NCBI RefSeq assembly: GCF_020382885.2
Contig: NC_058512.1
Coordinates: 12,674,802-12,738,801 of the forward strand
Direction: 5' to 3'
Length of the DNA: 64,000 nt
Source of the DNA: Scatophagus argus
Taxonomy: Eukaryota > Chordata > Actinopteri > Scatophagidae
Position 1 is the stretch's first letter, and each line of letters opens with the position of its first letter. The notes under the pieces were generated by a model, which ran no database searches, was not told where the DNA came from, and saw only the letters and a program-made list of their open reading frames with translations. This document shows positions 51,101 through 62,145 of this stretch, piece after piece. Position numbers and translations under genes: made by a program.

Positions 51101-54100
51101 GAGCTGTACTGAGTGGGGCTGTTCAGACTGAAGAGTTTCATTGGCTGAATTTTCACCCTATCAGGTGTCAGAGCAGATGAAGACACAAACTTCACCATCA
51201 TCCAGCATCATCATTGTTCTGACTGATGGCAAGCTGGAGGTCTACCCCTATGAACTGAGCGTACAAGAGGTATCAAACACACACAGCCACACACACACGC
51301 ACACTGGCCGAAGAGAATTCAAATGGTAGCAGTAGTAATACTGTAAGTGAAAATTGATGTTCAGATGATGATGAGGAGTCCATCTTCTTCCATAAACATT
51401 TTTAACAAACACACCTACATTTCTGTCTTATGACTCTTCAAGCAGCCGCTGGTTTCCATTCAAGTACAATGGAATGAAGAATTTAAAGAGACTTGAAATC
51501 TGTCTAGCCGTTCTGTCACAGTTAATTTCATGTTCTGGTCCATATTTGGTTTGTTGTTTGTGCTCTCTGTTGTCTCATTTTTTTGTATTTTTAGAACATG
51601 TTTGTGTGCCATGTACTTTTCTTTTTTCCTTGTACAACCAATTGCCATTTGGGATGAATTAAGCATCTTATAACAGTTTCACAGTTCTCCATGCTCATTT
51701 GGATGCACAAAGTGAATCAGCTTTGGCTTTAGGAAGCATAACACATATCACTTCAAATGGTTTTTAGACAGAATTATAAAATAAATAGGATTTGACATGA
51801 AACAGCTGTTTCTTTTATCAGTTGCTTCTTTTGTGAAAACACAAACATGAATTCAGCATATTGTCAACAGAAGCAGAAACTTGACTCAGGACTTTGTGTT
51901 GTGCTTCCCAGGCTGACAAAGCCAGGGGGTTTGGAGCCAGAGTTTACTGTGTCGGGGTCATGGACTTTGACCACAAACAGGTAGGGGGAATTCTCTCTTT
52001 ACTTGTACTTGTTGGCCCGTGAGAACACTTCTCTCTGTTACTGATACTGTTGGCTGTTTAAACACCGAGGTTTTATTTGTCTTTCTGTGTGTGTGTTAGG
52101 TTGTGGTCAGAACATCAATCGGCCTCTGTTTCTGGCTCAGATCTATTAACTCACCTTGATCTCACTGGTTAGTGTTTGAGTTCAGCTGGAATCTCAAAAG
52201 GAATGAATAGCAAGCAGCTGGCAATTTTATGCTGCAGTTGGGATGTAAAAACATAGAATCCATTTTGATTTGACTTAAGATTTCCTGGGAGAGTCTTTGA
52301 TTTCTTCCTGCGCGGGTTTCGGGTTGCTGAAAGAGACCGTTATCTTAGTAAAAAAAAAAAAACTGTGAACCCAGTCAGGATGAGAGTGTTCTCAAAGTTG
52401 TTTTTCCTGCTGAATAGGAATGAATACAAATGTCTGCTAACTGTGATGAGTGTAAGACATGCAAAGGATAAAACAGGCATCATCCCATAAGAACCACTGG
52501 TCTGCAGTGTTTTTAGCAATGCTGTGACATGTGATCTTTAACGTCAGGTTTAACGCAAAGAAAGACAATATAATTACATTTGCTGAGAAATATAATACTT
52601 TGATATTTCATTTTAAAGTGGCAGCCATTGTAGAACAATCCCCTGTCCTGACTCATCCGTGCATTAGTGTTGTTTATTGTTTCTTTAATCACATTGTAGT
52701 GACAGTATTGATCTGCATAGTAACTATCAACAAGCCTATGTAAATGACTTCAAAATTGCATAAATTATGATGGGGAAATTCTTTAGAAGAGAATGGGTGC
52801 AAGTGTTCTTCTGCCCGGCTACTGACCAAGTGTACTTTTCATGCTGAGAAGGAAATAATTACATCACTCTCTAATTAGATAATGCCAGACAAGCTTCCTG
52901 TTCTGTTACCATTAAAGCAGGAGATGAAAGCTTCAGCTAGCTCTACAGAGCTTTCATCTCCTGTAAACTGACTTTTCCTCTCTAAATGCTGCTGTAGCAC
53001 TGACCTGAAACTATCAGAAGACCTCCCAGAGAGGCAGGAAGAAGTAAACACTGAAATGTAAAGGTCTTTGTATGTGAAATCTCAAATAAAATGAGTTTCT
53101 TTTTATAGCTTGCTGAAATAGCAGACGGCACAGAACAAGTCTTCCCAGTGCTTTCTGGGTTTCATGCCCTCAAAGACATCGTCAGCTCGGTGAGGTTACA
53201 TCACATATAATGGTGCACAAAAATATTCACTGGCATACAGTGTGTGAGTGGCATTATGCAGTGTGAGTACAGACCTGACAGAGTACAACCTGTCCTTTAT
53301 CCATGTCTCCATGCAGATCCTGAAGCAGTCATGTTCAGACGTTTTCATAATAGAGCCGTCAAGTGTTTGTGTGAATGGTAAGTTAGTGGGGTGCAGTTTG
53401 TTGCATCTGTAATGTTTGATTGAAATGGTGATTGATGTTTCCATTTGCTGCAATCTAAGTACAGTGTCATCTTAGTGAAAACCGTCTGTTGTTTCCCAGA
53501 GTCTTTCAATGTGGTGCTGAAGGGTAGTGGCTTCAGTGGAACCAGGAGGACAGACAACATACTCTGCACCCTCACTGTTAGTCAAAAAACCTATGGTCAG
53601 TATATGACACACAGTAAATACACTCATACACTTGTGGTTCAGTGGTCACCCAACATACACCATATATACAAAAGTATTGGGATGGGACTGTTTTACAGAT
53701 GTTAATGTTGGACCCTTCCTTCCAGTGAAGAGAAATCTTAATACTTCAGCATACCAAGACATTTTGGACAATGCTAAGCTTCCAACTTTGTGGCAACAGA
53801 TTAGTGAAGACCCATTTCCTGTTCCAGCATGACTGTGCCCAAGTGTACACAGCAAGGCCCGTAAAGACATGGTTGGATGAATGTGGAAGAACTTGACTGG
53901 CCCACACAAAGCCCTGACCTCAATTCCATCCAACGCCTTTGGGATGAACTGAGATGGAGATTGTGAGCCAGGCTTTTTTGTGCAACATCTGTGCCTGACC
54001 TCACTGTTGCTCTACTGAAGCAAATCTCTCTATGTAGAATGCAATTTCATAAAAGCCCCTGTTAGCATAATGGTCAGGTGTCCCAATACTTTTGTCTATA

Positions 54101-57100
54101 TAGAGTACACCTGGCTTTTAGATGTTAATGCTAAGGAGGATACACTTACTGTAACTCTGGTGTAATGAGGCAAGTTTTCTCACCAATGATGGTTGCTTGG
54201 TTGGTTGATTGGTCACATAATAGCACAGTGCAACTCACAACCACATTGCGTATGTTACCTAGAAATTATCTTTTTATTTCAACATGTTAAGATTACTGCC
54301 ATTTTGGTCTATTACATCCTATACATGCCATGTACAGCAACGTATATACATCTATGGGAGTCAAAACACACACTTTAACTTAAAAAATCACCAACAGAGC
54401 ACAGAGCCACTCTGCAGTTGAAAATATCTTACCTAAACCATGCTCTGGTCTTCTTTAAAGAGAAGTCATTGATCAAGTTGTCAAAAGTCCATCTCCCAGA
54501 CAAATTGTGATTCATTAGCCATCAGTGACAGTGTGTCTCTGTGTCATCCTTGTTCTTGGTTCATTTTTAACCGTGGACATTTGCAAAAAGGACCCTTCTC
54601 ACTGGCAGTTGTTGACAGGAAGTTGTAAGATGTATAAATTGGAAAATGTTGTAATCCACTATTGAGTGTTTTTTTCAGAAATTTTGATGGAGGCATTTTT
54701 CATTCCCTCAGGCAAAAAATGTTGAAATAGTGGGTATCTTTTGAACCAAAGTGGCATTCTCAGCTTCTTTTTCCTTTTTTGGGGGGGGGTTTATGCTTTG
54801 CTGACCTGCTATAGAGGACATTTCTTTATGTTGATGCCACGAAACATGACATGAAATAATATTCTTATTTATAAAATGTTAAATTTCATAATCGCATACG
54901 CATCATTACACATACAAAACGTCATTTGATCCAGTATTTTAAAAACCAAGATTAAAATACATAATGGTTGGCCAAGGACCCCATTGGCTGCAGCGGCGTG
55001 GGCATATGCCCATGCAGTAATCTATTAACATCATCTATGAAGTGAAATGCGATACAAGATCTTGTTGCTGCAGTTGAAAGTCAGAATCAAGACATCCAGG
55101 AGCAAACAGGGGCAGCTTTTCATTGAGTTGAGCTGGAGAACAGAGGAGACATTATTAGATGGAGCAGAGGGAGGAGACCCGTGTCTGTCTCGTTGGTCTA
55201 TTAACAGATCAGTGGTGGGGTGGGTCACGGAGAGGACATGAAGGGATAATGCATAATTGTATCTTTGGTTTCCTCTTCCAAGCAGCTTGTTTTTATCTGT
55301 TCTTCTGGAATTCCTCTCATTCCTTCTTTTGCTGTCCCTCTGTTGCTTTGACTTTCCTTTGACGATGTTTATAAAATTTCTTAAGAGGGATCAATCAGAA
55401 ATCTAATAAATATTTTGGCATGGCACTGACAGTTGTGAAACAAGTCCTTATTTTTGTTTGTTACATCTCGTTATGTACAAACATTAAATAGCATACCAAC
55501 TTCTTTGTGTATAATTAGAAGATGCACCCCACACACACCTGTGATCGATCTTTCAGGAGTTAAAACGCCACGAGCATCATTTCTAATGGCCAGCAGGAGT
55601 ACACCAAGAGGCTAATTTGTTTTACAAGCCAAAGTGCCTTTATAGGCAGTAACAAGGTCTCACAGTCTGTGTGTCTCTGTCTTTTCTCAGACCAGAGGCC
55701 TACAGTAGTTAGAGATGGCCATCTGTTGTGTCCAGCTCCTGTTCTGAACGAGGTCGGACAGTAAGTCAAGACACACACAAAATGTTTGTAACCATGTGAT
55801 AAACTGTAAACAAGGTGGAAGTCAAAAAACGGAACTTTTCAGAGTCAATATCAGCAAAAACAAAGTTACCGACAAGATAAACAGTAGCCACAAGAATTTC
55901 TTAATTTACAGCTGAGAAACCACACTTGTGTTTTCACACTGAAAATAGTAGCTGAAGCTTTCATTATGCAGGTCACATGCTCTGTTATTTGTCCTTGTTT
56001 TTCTGTCTAGTTTTTTTTTTTTCATTGTATGTGTTATCATCTAAAGTTGTAAGTTTGTTTTTATGGAAATACTCAAATCATGAGCATCTCTGTGCCCCGC
56101 TGGCCTTTTCTCTCTGTCAGGCCACTACTGAGTCTGTGTTTACCATCAGTAGAGAAAAAGACAGGATTTGGAAAGCAGTTCAGTATGAGGTCATTTTATA
56201 ACATCATTACCTTGGCAATTCTCTGAGAACACCAGCTGATAGAAAAAAAATGCATCATCGGCTCAGTGGTGAGCAGTAGTGTCACACCAGGACAACACTA
56301 AGGTGTGGCAACATTTCACAAGGCTGACGGATTATACATTCCTCCCACATAATAATGTATATAGAATTCTGCCTTTGCTGTGAGTAAAGTATAACAACAA
56401 TAAAATTATATTTGTAGATTACTAGTTTATCGGTTCAAGTCTTATTGCTGTGTCTCATAAAAGTAGTCCTGTGTAAATACAGCCAGCTGAAGGTAGAAAC
56501 TGGAAATGTCTTGTGTGTAGCAGGGAGAGAAACCAGAGCAATGTTTACAGTAGAAATATCTGTAAACAGCTCAAAGTTTTGGATGGAGTGAAGCCATTGT
56601 GACCTGAATGTCTCCCTGGCGTTTAGAGAGCGAGCCAAACCTGATTTAATATGGCTTCAAACAGCTTTCTATTCCTCTCTCTCTCTCTCTCCCTCTGTCT
56701 ACGCCCAGTCACTTCCCACTCCCCATCATGTCTCACCCACTCTGTAACACTCCCTCCTCACTGAAACACACTTACATAGTTGATATCACTTTGCAGAGGC
56801 AAAGGGGAAATAATCTAATTTGAGTTCAGCCTCAAACCAGTATTTAACTACAAACTAGAATGGCAAAGAGGAAATCTGGCCCAGAAATGATAAGAATATG
56901 AATGGAAATGACTTCCTTTTTCATTGATTGAATGTTCTTGGCGCTAATGATGTTTGGAGGTCAGCAAGGAAACTGACAAGGTTACCAAGAAACATAGCTA
57001 CAAGGCAGTGATTCTCAAACTTTTTATTTGGCGTGGCCTTGAATTAAAAAAGGTGAACAAATCAAACACAATACTGCTGTTATTTTTTTTTCACAAAGGC

Positions 57101-60100
57101 TGTTTTTTTTCCCCTACTTCCAGTTTTGTCTCTCTCAAAGTCTCAAAGCTTCAAACATGGATGTAATGCATATTTTCATTTTCAGAATAACCAGAGCTAG
57201 TTATGAAATGAAGATTTATTTGAAGTGAATAGTTGATGTCAAGATTTATTATTGAGTTTAGATAAATATAGAATTTAAGTAAGGAAAAAGGCTTCAAAAT
57301 GCATTTATTTGATGCTAAGAAATAGCACATGCAAAAAAAAAAAAATCTATTTAGTGAATAGCCTCACTGCCCATTCATAAGAATGGGACATATCCAAAAA
57401 TGAACCTTAAATGTTGCTTAGATTGCAATAGAAAACAGCTAAGGGTGGTTGCAAGTCATAAGTGTGATAGTTAATTTTGCTCAGAAGGACCAGGGCTGGT
57501 CACATGTTGATTGACAGTGAGATAGATCAACTGGTTCATGTTCCAGCCTCACATAAACAGTGAGATGGAAGCTGGTGTTTTGCTGCGGTGTTTAGGTGTG
57601 CAGGAACTGTTACTTCTTCTTCTGATGTTGTTTTCTGTGATTTTGTTGAATAATTACAGATCACTCGAGGTGCTGGTTAGCCTGAACAACGGACAGTCCT
57701 ACATCTCCAGTCCCATCACCATCTATGCCACAACATGTGTGAGTATCAGTAAGATAGAGATCAGTGCGAGCAATTCTGCATTTTAGTCTTACATAGCAAA
57801 GCAGTCAACTGTTAGCCATCATGTCTCCCATTACAACTTAAGAGAAAAACGTACTTTTTTAAAATAAGTATATTTAGGTAATGACACACACATTTGGCTC
57901 AGTTGTATTGGTGCCAGTGTAATGATAGCTCATCTACAGGTGTGTGGTATAGCGTGTGTAGCTGATTGGTATTTATTGCAGTCAGATGGGACCTGGGTGC
58001 TCTGGTTGCTGTTGGCTCTGTTGCTGTTACTGGCTCTGGTTTTACTTTGGTGGTTCTGGCCTCTCTGCTGTACTGTGGTGAGTTTAAAGTCTATGTGTGT
58101 GCTTGTATATCTCCAATTCAGGCCATGTGGAGGCATGATTTAGCACTTGTGTTATTTATGGAAGTAGTCCACAAGTTAAAGTTTGTCCTTATTCAATGTG
58201 AAGTGACTTAGTCATGTTGTCTCTTACTTAGGTTATCAGAGACCCACCCCCCTCTCGCCCACCTCCTCCACCTCCAGTGATTGTGAGTACAGCACAGACT
58301 GTTGAAAACCCATATTCCTCTCATGTGATTTCTGATTTTTAGACTGACATGTTACCACTTGTTGCCATCGTGACTATTTTTCAAGAAGCAGAGTAGGGAT
58401 TTCTGGCACAACTTCACTAATTCTGGTCTGATGAGATTAAAACGCTTGGAGAAAGACAGCTTTATAGTGAGACCAGCACACTTTCATCAGAATCATCATT
58501 TTCTGTTATTCAAAACAGGGTGCACTATAATATTCATGATCAGTGTAAATTGCTCCTTATGCTCCTATGTCCTTATGCTCCTTATGTAAGGGTCTGGGTC
58601 TGTTTAGTACATTGTGCCTTTTGAAAAGAAGCAGAATTTAACTAAATGTGCAAGTATCTTTGCTTGAACACAAATTTCAACAAAACTTAAATGGATTTTA
58701 TTTTTGACCTATTTTGATCTGTGGTGCTTGAGTCTGCATTCAGACAGCATCTACTGGCCATTAGTGGTACTGCATCACTTTAGCGTTGCCCTCAACTTTC
58801 AGCTTTGATGGTGGCTGATTGGTCTTAACTCATTAAAAAAAATGCCACTGTATCAATATCTATTTTGGAGAGTAACAGTGTGAAATCTTTTGTTATTAAG
58901 GTTATTTCACTTTACTTTTGTTGTTTTCAAGGACCCAGAGGAGGATCCTTTACCCAAACACAGGTGGCCCACTGTGGATGCTTCATACTATGGAGGAAGA
59001 GGACCTGGAGGAATCAAACGCATGGAAGTAAATAAAAATACAGAGACAATAATCAAATCAAATATCTTTTTTCTACAACGATGACACTCTTCTACTCTGG
59101 TATATAAATGCAGCCATTTGTTCACGGTCTGTAGGTGCGTTGGGGGCAGAAGGGGTGCACAGAGGAAGGTTCACGGCTAGAGAAAACCAAAGATGCTGTG
59201 GTCACTATGCCTGAGGAAGTGGAGGAGCCCATCATGCCCCAACCCCCACCACGACCTCCTCCGGTCTACAACCCACCATCACAATCCAAATGGTACACAC
59301 CCATCAAGGTGAGTCATTACTGTACACTTTGCATTATGTTTCTCTTTATGAATGAAGCTGCTCTGAGCAACTTATGCTTGGATATCACTGCTGTCCTCCT
59401 TCACAAACACTCACACACCCACATTCTTAATCTGCGTTGTCATCTTATGTTTATGATTGATTGATTTGATCTGACTCGACGCCCAGGGGCGTTTTGATGC
59501 GTTGCTGGCATTACTGAGGAGACAGTACGACAGGGTGGCAATCATGAGACCGACACCTCAGGACAAGGTAAGAAACGTATGCAGCATTTTCCTCTCAAAA
59601 AGGTCTAAACTCTAACTTGGATGGAAGAAAACGCTGCTGCTTATCAATTCAGAATACTTTGGCTAGCTTATCATTTCTCCCAGCCGGTCCGTCTGCACCA
59701 AGCAAAACAAAAAAATGATGTGTCACCCGTTAATTTGATTAGAAAATGGATTCACCCTCTTGACTCCACAGTGATTTGATTAGATAATAACAGAAAATAA
59801 TACAGCCGAGCCCTCCTTTAATTATCCACCCAACAGCCAAATAACAGCTTTCTGCATCAGCTCAGCTGTTAGCCACAAAATCAACGCTACATCAAACAAG
59901 ATGCAGGCCCTCCAACAAGTTAGGACTGTTTTCTTCCATTTACTGATCTGATTTTTATGATCTGATTCATCATCATATTTTGTCCCTCTGGGTCAAGTGT
60001 TACATTGATCAGGCTGAACTGAGCTCTAATTAAAAGCCAACATCTTGAATTTCAATGTTTTTTCACACAATTTTGAAGGATGCTGCTTTTGCACACTCCT

Positions 60101-60431
60101 TCAATACTTAATTGTGACTGGTTCACATGGCCCGAAAGGTTTGATTCAGGCAATGTTTTTTTTTTTACTGTAAGAAACTGGCCTGATGCAGGTGTGATCC
60201 TTAAACAGCATCAGGTTCCTTCATACATAGAAGATGCCACATTTTGCATGTTTTAAAGGCCGTTTCTCTCTTCACTAATAAATGTGCTTTGACAGTGTGT
60301 GGCAGATGATCATTATGGCAGCAAGTAACATATAACATGCATCACTTTTGTTTTGCATGTGTGCTAAATATTTGTCTTTTGATGGTCTACAGGGCCGCTG
60401 CATTAACTTCACCAGAGTCCAGAGTCACTGA
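48108..60431 (+). CDS. antxr2: Anthrax toxin receptor 2 / capillary morphogenesis protein 2
   Basis: Seventeen coding exons join in phase: 48108-48232, 48884-48955, 50606-50677, 50857-50938, 51165-51269, 51912-51980, 53109-53189, 53317-53377, 53500-53595, 55691-55760, 57660-57738, 57982-58077, 58232-58282, 58932-59027, 59135-59308, 59487-59567 and 60393-60431. They give 482 aa (human 489). An in-frame TGA lies five codons before the ATG, and the first 20 residues form a signal peptide. The von Willebrand A domain (about 34-205) keeps the metal-binding MIDAS set D41-S43-S45, T109 and D138. An Ig-like region spans 205-304 and the transmembrane helix about 309-331, ending in WWFWPLCC. The tail has a Pro-rich start, then [13 protein letters not shown] and KWYTPIKGR, both nearly identical to mammals. 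It is a host cell-surface receptor for collagen IV, collagen VI and laminin, linking matrix to actin. In humans its loss causes hyaline fibromatosis. All key residues are intact. Confidence 0.96.
49670..49725 (-). mobile_element. Retroelement 3'-end fragment in antxr2 intron 2
   Basis: ACTTTATTGTCATTCCACAC followed by TGCAATGAAATACATT. The minus strand reads as ATTTCATTGCA.TGTGGAATGACAATAAAGT, a phrase common at the 3' ends of fish non-LTR elements. The length of the inserted element to the left is unclear; 49280-49550 may belong to it. Confidence 0.45.
49836..50360 (+). mobile_element. Degraded Tc1-like DNA transposon remnant, copy B
   Basis: This is the best-preserved of the three copies. 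The left end (acaaagacaaaagtatccag) and the right end (ctatatagtgtaa) fit a terminal inverted repeat of the type TATATAGACAAAAGTATTGG. The transposase C-terminal phrase [20 protein letters not shown] can be read at 50070-50129 but is interrupted by stops on both sides. It is non-autonomous and inactive. Confidence 0.8.
52918..52963. repeat. Perfect 15-bp inverted repeat in antxr2 intron 6
   Basis: CAGGAGATGAAAGCT (52918-52932) and its exact complement (52949-52963) flank a 16-base loop that contains the short palindrome AGCTAGCT. Confidence 0.9.
53596..55690 (+). other. antxr2 intron 9
   Basis: It carries Tc1-like copy C close to its 5' end. No exon was seen between the in-phase exons 9 and 10. 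The segment 55030-55240 is open in several frames but lacks splice sites and family similarity. Confidence 0.6.
53662..54107 (+). mobile_element. Degraded Tc1-like DNA transposon remnant, copy C
   Basis: Left end catatatacaaaagtattgg and right end CCCAATACTTTTGTCTATAT (54083-54102) form an imperfect terminal inverted repeat that marks both element ends. The interior matches copies A and B but lacks roughly 80 bases near the right end that B retains. Stops and frameshifts prevent coding. It starts only about 65 bases after antxr2 exon 9. Confidence 0.8.
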
Positions 60432-60538
60432 TATTCAGACGTGAGGAACAACACCTTTCACAACACCGTTCCAGTTTTTTGCCAAAGATGACTGACATGT
60501 ACACTCAAGATAAACACTAGGATTCACTGTGTATTGTA

Positions 60539-60544
60539 AATAAA
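60539..60544 (+). terminator. Poly(A) signal of antxr2
   Basis: AATAAA 108 bases after the stop codon, followed by a GT/T-rich stretch (ctggtgttgttatt). The short 3' UTR is notable for a 12-kb gene, and a longer form cannot be excluded. Confidence 0.7.
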
Positions 60545-60646
60545 TGACTTTACTTATATTCTGGTGTTGTTATTAAATTTAGAAATCTGTAGCTTGTTTT
60601 ATGAATAGTTGTTGTGCATCAGTTAAAAACCAAACCAAAGAAAAAC

Positions 60647-60669
60647 TTTATTCAGTTATTCTGTTTATT
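60647..60669 (-). terminator. Poly(A) signals of rasgef1b
   Basis: Two minus-strand AATAAA hexamers (60652-60647 and 60669-60664) lie about 1.5 kb after the rasgef1b stop, at the far end of an exon-free stretch. They sit about 0.1 kb from the antxr2 signal on the other strand. Confidence 0.55.
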
Positions 60670-62145
60670 CGAAAGAAAAAATATATATAATTCTCTTTTC
60701 ACAAAGACCTTCAGTAAAAGTACCCTGACTGGTAAGACGAGTGATACACACACAAAAAAAGACTGAAAAAGCATACGTGAGAAGAAGCTTATAAAATGAA
60801 ACATAAAATGAGCTTTCATAAAATATAAAAACAGCATCACGTTCACACACAGGTAGACTTTAACGAATCACATCACGCTCACATCACCACAGATGAGATT
60901 AAGAGGAGAATGAGGATCCTGTTTGTACTTAAGCAGAACATACACGCATCAGTTTGTGCTTCATTCAGACCCAAAACACCTCTTTGTCATACACTAACTG
61001 GTGTTGTATTAAGAAAATAGCTTACCAATGCAGAGCCAGCCAACCAGCAACAAGCTCATGGTGAAACTTCAGAGAAGATACATCAAGAACAATTTTCTAA
61101 CCTTCTGATACAAAGTACAACTTTAATACTGTATAGAAAGACACCTTAAAATAGGAGTCACCAGATCCTATAATACAATACACAGGAACCTACCGAAGTG
61201 CATTAGGTTTAACTTGCATGATTAGCACAATTTTGCATCACCAATACACAGTCAAAGTGCACACATCACAAAATGCTCAGAACCAAATAGCATCATTGAT
61301 GAAAATAGTGTCTGTAAAATGTATTTGAGAAAATGCAGCTGATGCACTGACTTGCAGTATGTGTTACAACTGAATAAAAAGCTTGAATGAATGGAAATTG
61401 GTGCCGTGTGCAAACTGAGAGCAATTGGACTGGATGTGGAGCACTTGCTGCCGAAGGTGTTAAAATTATGCACTCAACAAGACAACACAGCCAGCAACAG
61501 CACTTTTAAAAGCTGTTCTTAGCACAGTCTTTATAATACAAGTCGATGACAGTCTCTCTTCTCTCTTTCTGGTCTTTTTTGACCCAACACAGAAGAGAAG
61601 CAGTTCTAATGTTGCAACATGACAAACTGGGTCCATGTGTATCTCATTCACAGACAAAATCAGCCCTTAATGCTTCTGTAGTATGAGTCCTTCCACATAA
61701 TTAGGATGTTGCCAACATGACAGAGAACCACTGGAGATATAAACAAAAAATCCTTTAAGTGCCCTTGGACAGAGCTAATGTTAAAGATGATGATCCAAAT
61801 TAGTAATCCAAGCTCTCACTAGGTTCAAAAAGGAGTTCAGTCCATGAACGCTTGCAATGCCGAGAGTTGCGGCAAGTCCTTTGGCACCAGGTGAATCTCA
61901 TTAATGACTGTGACAGCATCTGATTTACGAGAGCTCAAACCCCACACACTGTGTTATATTCTTCTGGTCATGTGTGAGAATATATGCCTCACTGTGTTTG
62001 TTGTCCTGTAGATCAATATTTGTAAAAGACTAAAAATTTGGCCATGGAGATGAAAAATGTGTCCATAAAATAATATGGAGGAAGCTGTAGCTTTAAAACA
62101 CCTTGTCCATTTATAGTCTGTAGGGCAGAGGGGATTATAATTCTC
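60670..62145 (-). other. rasgef1b: Probable 3' UTR of rasgef1b
   Basis: AT-rich sequence with no splice-flanked open frame on either strand. Minus-strand orientation is inferred from the stop codon at its right end and the AATAAA pair at its left end. Confidence 0.5.

Noticed and set aside
55031-55241. Extra antxr2 exon candidate in intron 9
   Set aside because: Exons 9 and 10 already join in phase and restore the expected protein. No acceptor/donor pair fits here.
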